Shown here: one piece after another, positions 8,711 through 17,755 of the stretch
How positions within the stretch are numbered: the stretch's first letter is position 1
Layout of the letters: the number at the start of each line of letters is the position of its first letter
NCBI GenBank assembly: GCA_044238935.1
Contig: JBIICI010000010.1
Coordinates: forward strand, 8,985-72,984
DNA from: JBIICI01 sp044238935
GTDB lineage: Bacteria > Pseudomonadota > Alphaproteobacteria > Micavibrionales > Micavibrionaceae
Direction of reading: 5' to 3'
DNA: 64,000 bases
Made by a program: the position numbers and the translations under genes
The notes under the pieces: generated by a model
What the model was told of the DNA's origin: nothing
What the model saw: only the letters and a program-made list of their open reading frames with translations
Databases searched by the model: none

Positions 8711-10675
8711 ATGACAAAAAAGCATAAATACTCTTCCCATGGCCCCTCTTACCACCAAGGGAATCATTTCTTTTTTAGCATTAGTCGCTTTTTATTCTTA
8801 AGCGGACTATGGGGAACAATTTTATTGATTGGTATTTTAGCATGGCACGCACGCGATCTGCCTGCGATTGTACGCAATGCCAAAAAAGAGGTCAAGCCCG
8901 CGATTATTGTCAAAGCCGTTGATGGCAGCTTTTTAGCACAATACGGCAATAAAACCCAAGATCAAGTTCACGGCAAACAAATCCCCGATCATTTGGTGCA
9001 AGCGATTTTAAGCATCGAAGATCAGCGTTTTTATCATCATTTTGGCATTGACCCGATTGGCATTGCGCGCGCGATGGTTATTAATTTGATCAAACGTGAT
9101 TACGTCCAAGGCGGATCAACATTAACACAACAGCTGGCAAAAAACCAATTTTTAAGCCCTGAGCGCACCCTATCCCGTAAAATCCAAGAGGCCATGCTTG
9201 CCATATGGCTGGATGCCACCTTAAGCAAAGAAGAGATTTTGAATCACTATATCAACCAAGTCTATATGGGCAATGGTATTTATGGTATGGGATCAGCGGC
9301 GAAACGGTATTTTCAAAAAGACCTTGCGGATATTAATATTCGTGAGGCCGCGATATTAGCAGGCATGCTCAAAGCGCCCTCAACATACAACCCGATCAAT
9401 AGCTTACCCAAGGCAAAAAAGCGTGCCGATTTGGTTTTAAAGGCCATGCTGGATCAAAAAGCATTTGATAAAAAACATTATAAAATCTATCAGCAACAAC
9501 CCATTAATATAACCCCAGCCAATTTTGCCCAAGATACATCCGTGCGTTATTTCACCGATTGGATCATGGATGATGTCGCCAAGATGATTGATCACACACA
9601 ACAAGATTTGGTGATTTACACCACTTTAAATCCTGTTGCCCAGAAAATTACGAACAAAGCCCTGCAAGATACCATCAAAAACAATCAAAACCGTAAAATA
9701 TCACAAGGCGCAATGATTGTGATCAATCGCAACGGCGCTGTTCAGTCCATGGTGGGTGGTGTTGATTATAGCCAAAGCCAATTTAATCGCGCAACCCAAG
9801 CCAAACGTCAGGTAGGCTCAACTTTTAAACCGATTGTCTATCTCACCGCTTATGAACAAGGCTACACGCCTAATCAAATGATATTGGATGCGCCTTTGAA
9901 AATTGGTGGCTATTCCCCTGAAAATTTTGATGGGGATTATCGCGGCGAAGTCAGTTTAGATACGGCGCTCACCAATTCCCTAAATACCGCCACAATCCGC
10001 CTGTTGCAACAGGTTGGTATTAATAGCACCATCAAAACAGCGCGGCGCGGCGGCATTGAATCGCCATTGAACAAAGATTTAAGCATGGGACTGGGCAGCA
10101 GCGATTCCTCGTTGCTTGAAATGGTCAGTTTTTACCATATGGTCAATAATAATGGCATGACGATCCCCCCCTATGGACTCTTGAAAATCACGGATACAAA
10201 GGGACATGTGATTTATGAACGCCCCCATGATATTTTTTATCACCGTGGCGCCAGCGTAAATGCCGTTTCTTTGTTAAAAGAATCCCTAAGGCATGTCATA
10301 CAATATGGCACAGGGATAGGAGCGCGTTTATATAATGGCGTTCCTGTTTACGGCAAAACAGGCACATCACAAAATTATCATGATGCATGGTTTATGGGCT
10401 TTACCGATGATTATACCGCAGGCGTATGGGTTGGCAATGATAATAACAGCAATATGAAACGCGTCACAGGTGGATCAATCCCAGCCACGATTTGGCGCCA
10501 AACATTGGATGGCATTTATTTAGATTCCCCACAAAGACGGTATAGCCCCATTGCCCCTGCAATCACAGCCCCTCTTCCCACGCAAACCCCTACCTCACAA
10601 GAAACTGAGGAAAGCATCATTCCCAGCTTTCAATCGTTAATGCAATCTTTGATAAAAGATGATGAAACGCATTGA
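8711..10675 (+). CDS. Bifunctional class A penicillin-binding protein (PBP1A type)
   Basis: Polymerises glycan strands from lipid II and crosslinks peptides on the periplasmic face of the inner membrane. A short Lys/His-rich cytoplasmic tail is followed by one TM helix (about 21-43). The GT51 domain has the catalytic Glu103 in SIEDQRFYHHFG and the motif GGSTLTQQLAKN. The transpeptidase domain has SxxK (STFKP, Ser370), SLNTA as the SxN motif, and KTGTS at residue 549. All catalytic motifs are intact. It is 654 residues, short for PBP1A, lacking the large OB insert of E. coli PBP1A. A repeat element begins 3 bp after the stop. Confidence 0.95.
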   Translation: MTKKHKYSSHGPSYHQGNHFFFSISRFLFLSGLWGTILLIGILAWHARDLPAIVRNAKKEVKPAIIVKAVDGSFLAQYGNKTQDQVHGKQIPDHLVQAILSIEDQRFYHHFGIDPIGIARAMVINLIKRDYVQGGSTLTQQLAKNQFLSPERTLSRKIQEAMLAIWLDATLSKEEILNHYINQVYMGNGIYGMGSAAKRYFQKDLADINIREAAILAGMLKAPSTYNPINSLPKAKKRADLVLKAMLDQKAFDKKHYKIYQQQPINITPANFAQDTSVRYFTDWIMDDVAKMIDHTQQDLVIYTTLNPVAQKITNKALQDTIKNNQNRKISQGAMIVINRNGAVQSMVGGVDYSQSQFNRATQAKRQVGSTFKPIVYLTAYEQGYTPNQMILDAPLKIGGYSPENFDGDYRGEVSLDTALTNSLNTATIRLLQQVGINSTIKTARRGGIESPLNKDLSMGLGSSDSSLLEMVSFYHMVNNNGMTIPPYGLLKITDTKGHVIYERPHDIFYHRGASVNAVSLLKESLRHVIQYGTGIGARLYNGVPVYGKTGTSQNYHDAWFMGFTDDYTAGVWVGNDNNSNMKRVTGGSIPATIWRQTLDGIYLDSPQRRYSPIAPAITAPLPTQTPTSQETEESIIPSFQSLMQSLIKDDETH

Positions 10676-10677
10676 GA

Positions 10678-10781
10678 TTGCATAGATCGATTTCCCCCAT
10701 CGCCGTCATGCCGTGCTTATAGGCGGGAGACGATTCTTCGTGCGGGATTAACAAAAAATACGCAAAAATCAATCCATGCAA
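10678..10781. repeat. Interspersed palindromic element, copy A, with terminal inverted repeats
   Basis: The left end TTGCATAGATCGATTT and right end AAATCAATCCATGCAA form imperfect terminal inverted repeats (14 of 16 positions). Inside are a CGTCATGCCGTG core and the segment GGGATTAACAAAAAATACGC that recurs in other copies. It abuts the stop codon of the PBP gene. It is a small MITE-like or REP-like unit; no coding capacity is evident. Confidence 0.75.
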
Positions 10782-10871
10782 CAACACACACCCGACACGC
10801 AATCTTTTGATCATGACCTTTTTTACAAAATAACCTCACGCAAAGGCGCTAAGATTAAGCCTCCCCATCGC

Positions 10872-10926
10872 CGTCATGCCGTGCCCCGACACGGCATCTC
10901 AGGCTTATAGGCGGGAGTGACGTCAT
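10872..10926. repeat. Interspersed palindromic element, copy B (core only)
   Basis: Contains the recurrent core CGTCATGCCGTGCCCCGACA, then CGGCATCTCAGGCTTATAGG, ending in GTGACGTCAT. It matches copy D almost base for base over the first 45 positions. The 369-bp gap between the PBP gene and flagellin holds only copies A and B and the flagellin terminator. Confidence 0.75.
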
Positions 10927-10990
10927 AAAGCAGGGAAATAGACCGAATGATATAATCATTATTTTTGATCTATACAACACGCCCCCCACA

Positions 10991-11019
10991 AAAAAAGCCA
11001 GCGTTTCCGCTGGCTTTTT
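10991..11019 (-). terminator. Flagellin terminator
   Basis: On the minus strand the stem AGCCAGCG/CGCTGGCT with a 4-nt loop is followed by TTTTTT (10991-10996). It lies about 25 bp after the flagellin stop. Confidence 0.9.
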
Positions 11020-11044
11020 GTATTGTTTGTATCTTCTATACAAA

Positions 11045-12769
11045 TTAGAATAGTCGTAAAACAGCCTGTTGTGACTGAGACGCCAAGGACAAGGAGGTAA
11101 CCCCCAACTGCTGTCTGGTCTGTAAGGATAGCAATCTTGCGCCTTCTTCGTTTTGGTCAGCAATGGTCAGTTTATCTGCCCCTTCTTGAAGGTTACTAAT
11201 CGTATTCTTCGTAAAGTCTTGACGGGTCTGAATGATAGACAAATCGTTGGCAATCGATGATCCAAAGCTACGAACCTTTGTCAACGCATCACGGATAGCA
11301 GAAACAGAACCAACAATTGTTGTTTCAGAGGAGAAGTCAGCTTCTTTGATGCCCAATCCTTCTGCTGTAAAGGTCACACCTTCGGTTTTCAGCTTACTGG
11401 TACGGTCGGCATTGAAATTTGTTTCCAGATCATCACCCTTCAACAAATTCACCCCACGATATCCTGCGTCAGTGACCAATTGGTCGATCTGCGTACGAAT
11501 ATTGTTAAAGTCATTCTCATAATCTTCCAACTCAGCGGCGGCAGATCCAAAGCGAATAACCTCCTCAAAGCTGTTTGTTTGACCGTTTAGGATGTTATCA
11601 AAAGTTCTGGTCCCGAAACCAAAGTTAGCATCATCTGTGGCTGTGTTTGACTCCAAACCAATTGTGATGTCTTGCACAGAGTCACTGAGGCGTTCAATCT
11701 CAATTTCTCCCGTTGCATCATTATAGCCGGCCTTGATTTGCGTTTTCAACGCATCATTATTATTGATTGAGTCAATAAAACTTTGAATTGTTGCACCAGA
11801 TAACTCAACTGTTTGTGAAGAACCACCGTTAATGGCAATTTCAAACTCATCCGCGGCGTTATCTAAAGCGGCGAACAATGTCACTGTTTTATCATCACCA
11901 TTCACCAATCCTGTCAATGCATCACTGCGTGAAGCCACACGATCTGCTGTATTATTGTACAATTTGAAGGATTTGATCTTACTGCTGGCAGATGCGGTAA
12001 TCTCGACCTGATTGTTGGCAGCTGCATTTTCTCCAACTGCACGGGCTTGTCCACCAAAACCTAAAGCAGAAGCAAAAGCAAGGTTTGTTGCATCGGTATT
12101 ATCCGCCGCGTTAAAGTTGATGTTCAAATCACCCCCATTTAACGTTTTGATCTCCAGCTGACCTTTGTCGTTCAACTTCGCCTCAAGAATCGGAACATCC
12201 CCCGTATCCGTATCGGCACGAAGACCATTCAATTTATTCAACAGATCATCAATCCCATCACCATCAGCAATCGTAATGTTCGCTGTTGTATCGGAGGCAC
12301 CTGATGTATCGAAGTCAATTAATGTACCTGGATTTTTAGGATCTGTGATCTGGATAATCAATTCATCTGTATCGGTAATCCCCGGAACGGTTGCCCCCAA
12401 ATCGTCAATACCACGCAAATTGGCGTTTCCGACGATTTTCGCCTGTGTACCGCCTTTGTTGATTGCCTCACGGGCGTTTTCAACAACCGCATCAGCTTGT
12501 TCAACCAATTTGGTCAATGATGTAATACCCGCATCAGCTTGTTTTAAGGTTTGAATTGACTGACCAATTCCGTCCAACAAACGACTTAAATCACCAGCAC
12601 GGTTGTTTAAGGATTGCGCAGAGAAGAAGTTCTGTGGATTATCAAGAGCGGAGTTAACTTTCCGTCCTGTCGCCAGTTTAAACTGGGTTTCATCGATCAA
12701 AGATTGGGTTTTTTGTAAAGAATTCAAATTTGACCGCAAGGCTGCGGTTAATACGACATCATTCGACAT
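11045..12769 (-). CDS. Flagellin
   Basis: Filament subunit, exported by the flagellar type III system and polymerised outside the cell. The conserved N-terminal D0/D1 helices (about residues 1-140) include LNSLQKTQSLIDETQFKLAT and NPQNFFSAQSLNNRAGDL. The C-terminal D1/D0 (about 440-574) ends QLGVTSLSLASQSQQAVLRL. The centre is a variable, Asp/Asn/Thr-rich region (about 140-430) that would be surface exposed. At 574 residues it is larger than short alphaproteobacterial flagellins of about 300. It is the only flagellar gene in the window and is monocistronic, with its own terminator and long leader. The start has GGAAAAGGAAC just upstream. Confidence 0.96.
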   Translation of the reverse strand: MSNDVVLTAALRSNLNSLQKTQSLIDETQFKLATGRKVNSALDNPQNFFSAQSLNNRAGDLSRLLDGIGQSIQTLKQADAGITSLTKLVEQADAVVENAREAINKGGTQAKIVGNANLRGIDDLGATVPGITDTDELIIQITDPKNPGTLIDFDTSGASDTTANITIADGDGIDDLLNKLNGLRADTDTGDVPILEAKLNDKGQLEIKTLNGGDLNINFNAADNTDATNLAFASALGFGGQARAVGENAAANNQVEITASASSKIKSFKLYNNTADRVASRSDALTGLVNGDDKTVTLFAALDNAADEFEIAINGGSSQTVELSGATIQSFIDSINNNDALKTQIKAGYNDATGEIEIERLSDSVQDITIGLESNTATDDANFGFGTRTFDNILNGQTNSFEEVIRFGSAAAELEDYENDFNNIRTQIDQLVTDAGYRGVNLLKGDDLETNFNADRTSKLKTEGVTFTAEGLGIKEADFSSETTIVGSVSAIRDALTKVRSFGSSIANDLSIIQTRQDFTKNTISNLQEGADKLTIADQNEEGARLLSLQTRQQLGVTSLSLASQSQQAVLRLF

Positions 12770-12799
12770 AAAAATGTTCCTTTTCCTAAGGTTAATATA

Positions 12800-12817
12800 A
12801 TAGGCATTCCCGCCTAT
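12800..12817 (-). promoter_or_regulatory. Hairpin in the flagellin leader
   Basis: A 6-bp perfect inverted repeat (ATAGGC/GCCTAT, loop of 6) lies 31 bp upstream of the flagellin start, between a TATAGTATAA-like AT stretch (12822-12840) and the Shine-Dalgarno. It could influence leader translation or mRNA stability, as flagellin leaders do in some alphaproteobacteria. The role is speculative, and no convincing sigma-54 or sigma-28 promoter was seen. Confidence 0.35.
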
Positions 12818-12883
12818 CTTTTTATACTATATCATAAGTTTTAAAATTTGTTTAATTTTTTTTGCATGTGATCTGAAAAAAAT

Positions 12884-13045
12884 TTATGGATCGATTTATA
12901 GGGAGGGTGGTGACGCTCCCCCACCGCTGTCATGCCACGCCCCGACACGGAATCTCAGGCTTATAGGCGAGAGATGCCGGATCACGTCCGGCATGACGAT
13001 TCTTGGTGCTGGATTAACAAAAAAATACTCAAAAAATATCTTTAT
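12884..13045. repeat. Interspersed palindromic element, copy C
   Basis: Begins with a degenerate terminal repeat TTATGGATCGATTT and contains GTCATGCCACGCCCCGACAC with CTCAGGCTTATAGGCGAGAG. It then has a perfect small palindrome ATGCCGGATCACGTCCGGCAT and the tail ATTCTTGGTGCTGGATTAAC followed by AAAAAAATACTCAAAAA. The same tail occurs reversed in copy F. Confidence 0.75.
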
Positions 13046-13057
13046 CAAACTATTTTT

Positions 13058-13185
13058 TGAACCAAAAAGGGCACGAAGTGCAGATAAGTTTCACTAAGAA
13101 AATCATGCTTTCCTTAAGTTTTCTAAAAATCCTTAGAGCTCTTACAGATCCCTTAGTGCACCTTAGTGGTTCTCAGGTTGCGCAG
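13058..13185. repeat. CTTAG-type degenerate inverted repeat region
   Basis: The 540-bp gap between flagellin and gap contains, besides copies C and D, a stretch rich in TTAGTG/CACTAAG words: GTTTCACTAAG, CCCTTAGTGCACCTTAGTGG and others. It resembles the long inverted repeat at 58569-58717. It is either a degraded copy of that element or an independent hairpin; no ORF with credible features is present. Confidence 0.4.
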
Positions 13186-13212
13186 TCCTATCCAATCAAT
13201 ATCTACCTTATA

Positions 13213-13282
13213 CGTCATGCCGTGCCCCGACACGGCATCTCAGGCTTATAGGCGAGATGCCGGATCACGTCCGGCATGACGA
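13213..13282. repeat. Interspersed palindromic element, copy D
   Basis: Begins CGTCATGCCGTGCCCCGACA like copy B. It ends with the ATGCCGGATCACGTCCGGCAT palindrome and GACGATTC like copy C. It lies 28 bp after the gap stop codon and may also serve as a transcript 3'-end hairpin. Confidence 0.75.
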
Positions 13283-13309
13283 TTCCGCTTTACAAATTTA
13301 TATACGATT

Positions 13310-14320
13310 TTAAGCGGCTTTATCCATTTTCGCCGCTGTATCCAGCATGCGGTTTGAAAAACCCCATTCATTGTCATACCAGCTCATGACACGGACGAAT
13401 GTGCCACTGGTGACTTTTGTCCCCTCTAAGGAGAAGATTGATGAATGTGGGTTATGGTTAAAGTCTGTGGATACTAAAGGAATATCATAGCAATCCAAGA
13501 TGCCTTTTAATGAACCCTTAACCGCGTCTTTGATCGCATTATTGATCTCATCCACGCTTGTGGCGCGGGAGGATACAAATTTGAAATCCACCAAAGATAC
13601 GTTAGGGGTTGGCACACGGATCGCGACGCCGTCCAATTTACCGTTTAGTTCAGGCAAGACTTTGCCCACGGCTTTGGCTGCGCCTGTTGATGTTGGGATC
13701 ATGTTAACCGCCGCCGCACGGGCACGGTGTAGATCGCTGTGCATTGTATCCACAGTGCGCTGATCGCCAGTATAGCTGTGAATGGTCGTCATAAAACCAT
13801 GCTCAATACCAATTGTTTTATGCAAGACCGCCGCCACAGGGGCTAAACAGTTTGTTGTACAAGACGCATTGGATACGATTTTGTGATCCTTTGTTAAATT
13901 GTCACAGTTTACACCGTACACAACGGTGATGTCTTCGTCGGTTGCTGGAGCGGAAATCAAGACTTTCTTTGCACCTGCGTTAAGGTGTTTTTGCGCATCA
14001 GAACGTTTTGTGAAAATACCTGAACATTCTGCCACAATATCAATATTCATCGCACCCCATGGTAGGGCTTCAGGATTGCGCTCTTGTGTCACTTTGATTT
14101 TATGACCGCTAACGACTAAAATATCCGTACCTTCGACAGAAACATCATAAGGGAACACGCCATGCACAGAATCATATTTCAACAAATGTGCGTTGGTGTT
14201 TAAATCTGCCAAATCATTGATGGCAACGATTTCGACATCCTTGCGCCCTGATTCAATCCACGCCCGCAAAACCAAGCGACCAATACGCCCAAATCCGTTA
14301 ATTGCGATTTTTGTTGCCAT
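13310..14320 (-). CDS. gap: Glyceraldehyde-3-phosphate dehydrogenase
   Basis: Phosphorylating NAD(P)-dependent GAPDH of glycolysis and gluconeogenesis, cytoplasmic. The N-terminal Rossmann motif AINGFGRIGRLVLRA and the catalytic block SNASCTTNCLAPV (nucleophile Cys about residue 152) are visible. The C-terminal MSWYDNEWGFSNRML is also present. The 336-residue length is typical. Transketolase lies 37 bp upstream on the same strand, so tkt-gap is a probable operon, as in many alphaproteobacteria. The RBS AAAGGAG precedes the ATG. Confidence 0.97.
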   Translation of the reverse strand: MATKIAINGFGRIGRLVLRAWIESGRKDVEIVAINDLADLNTNAHLLKYDSVHGVFPYDVSVEGTDILVVSGHKIKVTQERNPEALPWGAMNIDIVAECSGIFTKRSDAQKHLNAGAKKVLISAPATDEDITVVYGVNCDNLTKDHKIVSNASCTTNCLAPVAAVLHKTIGIEHGFMTTIHSYTGDQRTVDTMHSDLHRARAAAVNMIPTSTGAAKAVGKVLPELNGKLDGVAIRVPTPNVSLVDFKFVSSRATSVDEINNAIKDAVKGSLKGILDCYDIPLVSTDFNHNPHSSIFSLEGTKVTSGTFVRVMSWYDNEWGFSNRMLDTAAKMDKAA

Positions 14321-14357
14321 CTTATAATCTCCTTTTTCAAAAATTTATGCCTTTGTT

Positions 14358-16364
14358 TTACGCTTTTTTTAAAGAGGCTTCAAGTGTTTTTACAACCTCA
14401 TCCGCGGTTATTTTGAAATAATCATAAAGCTGATCCGCAGGCGCAGATGCGCCGAATCCGTTCATGCCGATAAAGATTCCATCGTGCCCAATCCATTCAT
14501 ACCAAGGCTGGGCTATGGCGGCTTCGATGGCGATTTTGATGACCCCTGCTCCGCCTAAAACGTGATCTTGATAGGCTTTATCAGTTTGACGGAATAGCTC
14601 CATTGAGGGGACGGATACGACATTGACCGCGATATTTTTAGCGGCTAGTTTTTCTTGTGCCTCCATCGCCAATCCGACCTCTGATCCGCTTGCCATTAAG
14701 ACTGCCACAGGGTTTTTGACTTCCGATAAGATATAAGCCCCTTTCGCGCTTAAATTTTCAGATAATTTTTTGGTGCGCAATAACGGCACGTTTTGGCGTG
14801 TTAGGGAAATCACGGACGGCGTTTCCTTGGATGATAATGCCAACGCCCAACATTCGGCGACCTCCACAGGATCGGCGGGGCGGAATGTGTAGAGATTGGG
14901 AATGGCGCGTAAGGCAGATAAATGCTCAACAGGTTGATGCGTGGGCCCGTCTTCACCCAATCCAATCGAATCATGCGTCATGACATAAATCACGCGCTGT
15001 TTCATCAAGGCGGATAGACGAATGGAGGGGCGGCAATAATCGCTAAAAGAGAGGAATGTGCCGCTGTATGGAATAATCCCGCCGTGCAACGCCATGCCGT
15101 TCATGATCGCTGCCATGCCATGTTCGCGCACGCCGTAATGGATATATTGCCCGTCATAATTTTCCTTGGATACAGGCTTAATATTTTTGGTTTTTGTATT
15201 CACTGATCCTGTTAAATCGGCTGATCCGCCGATAAGCTGTGGGAAATTGGGGATCAAATGTTCCAGCACCATGCCCGATGCGGCGCGTGTGGCGACAACG
15301 GATTTTTTCTCTAAAAATTCACTAATCGCGTCATCAATGGATTGCTGCAAAAGTTTAGGGTCAGGATCGGTTTTATATTGTGCGTTAAACGCATCTTTAT
15401 CGGAGGATTTTTCCAAACGCTGCGTCCATGCGGTGACCTCATTTGCGCTGCGTTTGCCGGCATTTTGCCAATCGGTTAAAATATCGCTGGGGATTACAAA
15501 AGGTGCGTGATCCCAGCCTAAATTTTTCTTCGCCCCTGCCAATTCCTCTGCGCCTAAGGGGGAGCCGTGGGAGGATGATTTGCCCTGTTTTGTTGGCGCA
15601 CCAAAGCCGATATGGGCTTTGCAGCGAATAAGGGTGGGTTTATCATGGGTTTTTGCAACCTTGATCGCATCATAAATCGCGGCATAATCATGCCCATCAA
15701 TGGATAAAACCGCCCAACCATAAGATTCATAACGCTTGGTGACATCTTCGGTAAAGGATAGATCCGTTGATCCATCAATCGTAATGCCATTATCATCATA
15801 GAGCACAATCAAACGGGATAGGTTTAAATGCCCTGCCAAGGAACAGGCCTCATGCGATACGCCTTCCATTAAATCGCCATCGCCACAAATCACATAGGTA
15901 TAATGATCAACCAGATCACTGCCGTAACGCTGATTTAAAATGCGCTCAGACAGCGCAAAGCCAACGGCACTCGAAATCCCCTGCCCCAAAGGCCCTGTGG
16001 TGATTTCAATGCCTGCATGCTGTTCGACCTCAGGGTGACCTGCGGTAATCGAATGGAGCTGACGGAAATTTTTCAGATCATCCATCGAAATCGCCTCATA
16101 GCCTGTCATGTGCAAAATGGAATAAAGGAGCATTGATCCATGCCCTGCGGAATGAATAAAGCGATCCCGATCAGCCCATAAAGGGTTTTTGGCATCAAAT
16201 TTCAAAAAATGCGCAAATAACACAGATGCAACATCCGCCATGCCCATTGGCATACCGGGATGCCCTGATTTTGCACGCTCCACCGCATCCATCGACAATG
16301 CCCGAACCGCATTTGCCATGTTTTTTAAAGTGGGAATGGGAAGTAAGGGTGCCGATTGTGTCAT
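14358..16364 (-). CDS. tkt: Transketolase
   Basis: Thiamine-diphosphate enzyme that transfers two-carbon units between ketose donors and aldose acceptors in the pentose phosphate pathway. Visible motifs are GHPGMPMGMADV (residues about 36-46), the ThDP-binding GDGDLMEGVSHEA, the pyrimidine-domain segment YSGTFLSFSDYCRPSIRLSA, and SIGLGEDGPTHQPVEH. The three-domain length of 668 residues is standard. It is the first gene of a probable tkt-gap operon on the minus strand and divergent from folK. Confidence 0.97.
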   Translation of the reverse strand: MTQSAPLLPIPTLKNMANAVRALSMDAVERAKSGHPGMPMGMADVASVLFAHFLKFDAKNPLWADRDRFIHSAGHGSMLLYSILHMTGYEAISMDDLKNFRQLHSITAGHPEVEQHAGIEITTGPLGQGISSAVGFALSERILNQRYGSDLVDHYTYVICGDGDLMEGVSHEACSLAGHLNLSRLIVLYDDNGITIDGSTDLSFTEDVTKRYESYGWAVLSIDGHDYAAIYDAIKVAKTHDKPTLIRCKAHIGFGAPTKQGKSSSHGSPLGAEELAGAKKNLGWDHAPFVIPSDILTDWQNAGKRSANEVTAWTQRLEKSSDKDAFNAQYKTDPDPKLLQQSIDDAISEFLEKKSVVATRAASGMVLEHLIPNFPQLIGGSADLTGSVNTKTKNIKPVSKENYDGQYIHYGVREHGMAAIMNGMALHGGIIPYSGTFLSFSDYCRPSIRLSALMKQRVIYVMTHDSIGLGEDGPTHQPVEHLSALRAIPNLYTFRPADPVEVAECWALALSSKETPSVISLTRQNVPLLRTKKLSENLSAKGAYILSEVKNPVAVLMASGSEVGLAMEAQEKLAAKNIAVNVVSVPSMELFRQTDKAYQDHVLGGAGVIKIAIEAAIAQPWYEWIGHDGIFIGMNGFGASAPADQLYDYFKITADEVVKTLEASLKKA

Positions 16365-16461
16365 GATGAATATCCGTCATTATATTGAAAAAAGAATCTG
16401 TTTTTATTGCGTTCTTTATGCCATGATTAGGCATCGTTGCCAAGAATGAATATAAAATGAA

Positions 16462-16947
16462 ATGAACGGAATCTTTGTCGCCCTTGGGTCAAATTTATCA
16501 GGAACGTACGCTTGCTCACAGGATGTTTTAAACAATGCCGTGGCAAAAATGCCCGTTTGTGTGGTGGCACAATCTCAATGGTGGCGCAGCGCCCCTGTGC
16601 CTGTATCGGATGATCCTGATTATATTAACGGCGTTATTCAATTGGATACAGATATTTCACCACGGGAATTGATGCAAATTTTATTGGATATTGAAATGGA
16701 ATTTGGACGTATTCGCACACACCAAAATGCGCCACGCATCCTTGATTTAGATTTAATCGCTTATGATAATCGCATTATGCACAAAGATGAATTTTTAATC
16801 TTACCGCATCCACGCATGCATTTACGCGCCTTTGTTTTGCGGCCTTTGTTCGAAATTGCCCCCGATTGGGTGCATCCTGTTACAAAAGAATCGATTGCTG
16901 ATCTCATACGCAACCTATCCCCTGAACAGGTGGTGACACATGCCTAG
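16462..16947 (+). CDS. folK: 2-amino-4-hydroxy-6-hydroxymethyldihydropteridine pyrophosphokinase
   Basis: Transfers pyrophosphate from ATP to hydroxymethyl-dihydropterin in folate synthesis. Family motifs are ALGSNL near the start, WWRSAPV, DPDYINGV, the catalytic RIRTHQNAPRILDLDLIAYD and LPHPRMHLRAFVLRPL. The 161-residue length is normal. The 3' end overlaps folP by 8 bp, so the two are translationally coupled and act in successive steps. Confidence 0.96.
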   Translation: MNGIFVALGSNLSGTYACSQDVLNNAVAKMPVCVVAQSQWWRSAPVPVSDDPDYINGVIQLDTDISPRELMQILLDIEMEFGRIRTHQNAPRILDLDLIAYDNRIMHKDEFLILPHPRMHLRAFVLRPLFEIAPDWVHPVTKESIADLIRNLSPEQVVTHA

Positions 16948-17755
16948 GATCATGGGAATTTTAAATATCACCCCTGATAGTTTCTCAGATGGCGGATTAT
17001 ATAATGATCGCAATTCAGCGCTTAGGGGGGCAATCGATTTGATCAATCAAGGCGCCGATCTATTGGATATAGGCGCCGAATCAACACGCCCTGATGCAAT
17101 TGCCTTAAGCGCAGCGGAAGAATGGGCGCGATTACAGCCTGTTTTGCATGATTTATATAAGGCACAAATCCACCATAAAGTTGAGATTTCACTGGATTCC
17201 TATCATGTGGAAACGATGCATTCTACCCATGATGCGTTTGGAGAGGGATTTATATCCATTTATAATGACGTCAATCCATGGCTGGATTTTGACCTGAAAA
17301 TGGATTTTTTGAAACACACAAAGGCAAAAATGTGCCTTGCCCATAATCGCCGTGATTTTTTTGCAGGCAATCCACCCATTTATCCCACAGGAATTTGGGA
17401 AGATATTGAAGCCTATTTCACACAGATTTTGGAGGCAGCACATCAAAAAGGGTTTCATGCCACGCGTTTTATCCTTGATCCCGCGATAGGATTTGCAAAG
17501 AATGTGTCTGATAATATTGAAATTCTTACAGATTTAAAACGTTTAAAATCCTTTGGCTTACCTGTTTTATTGGCAGCATCCCGAAAGCGTTTTATTGAAG
17601 GAATTATGCAAGATTTCACTCCGCCCGATAAACGAATTGGTGGATCACTCGCCGCCATCGCCGCAGGATTATCAGCCGATATTGATATATACCGCGTGCA
17701 TGATGTGTATGACACGCGGCAATTTATCGATGTGTGTGGGGCTATTGGGGTTTAG
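16940..17755 (+). CDS. folP: Dihydropteroate synthase
   Basis: Condenses the FolK product with p-aminobenzoate to form dihydropteroate; the sulfonamide target. The N-terminal signature GILNITPDSFSDGG and DLLDIGAESTRPDA (pterin-phosphate site) are intact. So are RFILDPAIGFAK and the C-terminal HDVYDTRQFIDV. At 271 residues it is a standard TIM barrel. The start overlaps the folK end. Its stop overlaps the stop of the convergent trehalose-synthase-like gene by 4 bp. Confidence 0.96.
   Translation: MPRIMGILNITPDSFSDGGLYNDRNSALRGAIDLINQGADLLDIGAESTRPDAIALSAAEEWARLQPVLHDLYKAQIHHKVEISLDSYHVETMHSTHDAFGEGFISIYNDVNPWLDFDLKMDFLKHTKAKMCLAHNRRDFFAGNPPIYPTGIWEDIEAYFTQILEAAHQKGFHATRFILDPAIGFAKNVSDNIEILTDLKRLKSFGLPVLLAASRKRFIEGIMQDFTPPDKRIGGSLAAIAAGLSADIDIYRVHDVYDTRQFIDVCGAIGV

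Noticed and set aside
10855..11163. Minus-strand ORF of 102 residues across the flagellin end
   Set aside because: It runs through repeat B, the terminator and flagellin in another frame; no ribosome-binding site or family.
12165..12554. Plus-strand ORF of 129 residues inside flagellin
   Set aside because: Antisense shadow of the flagellin gene with no supporting signals.
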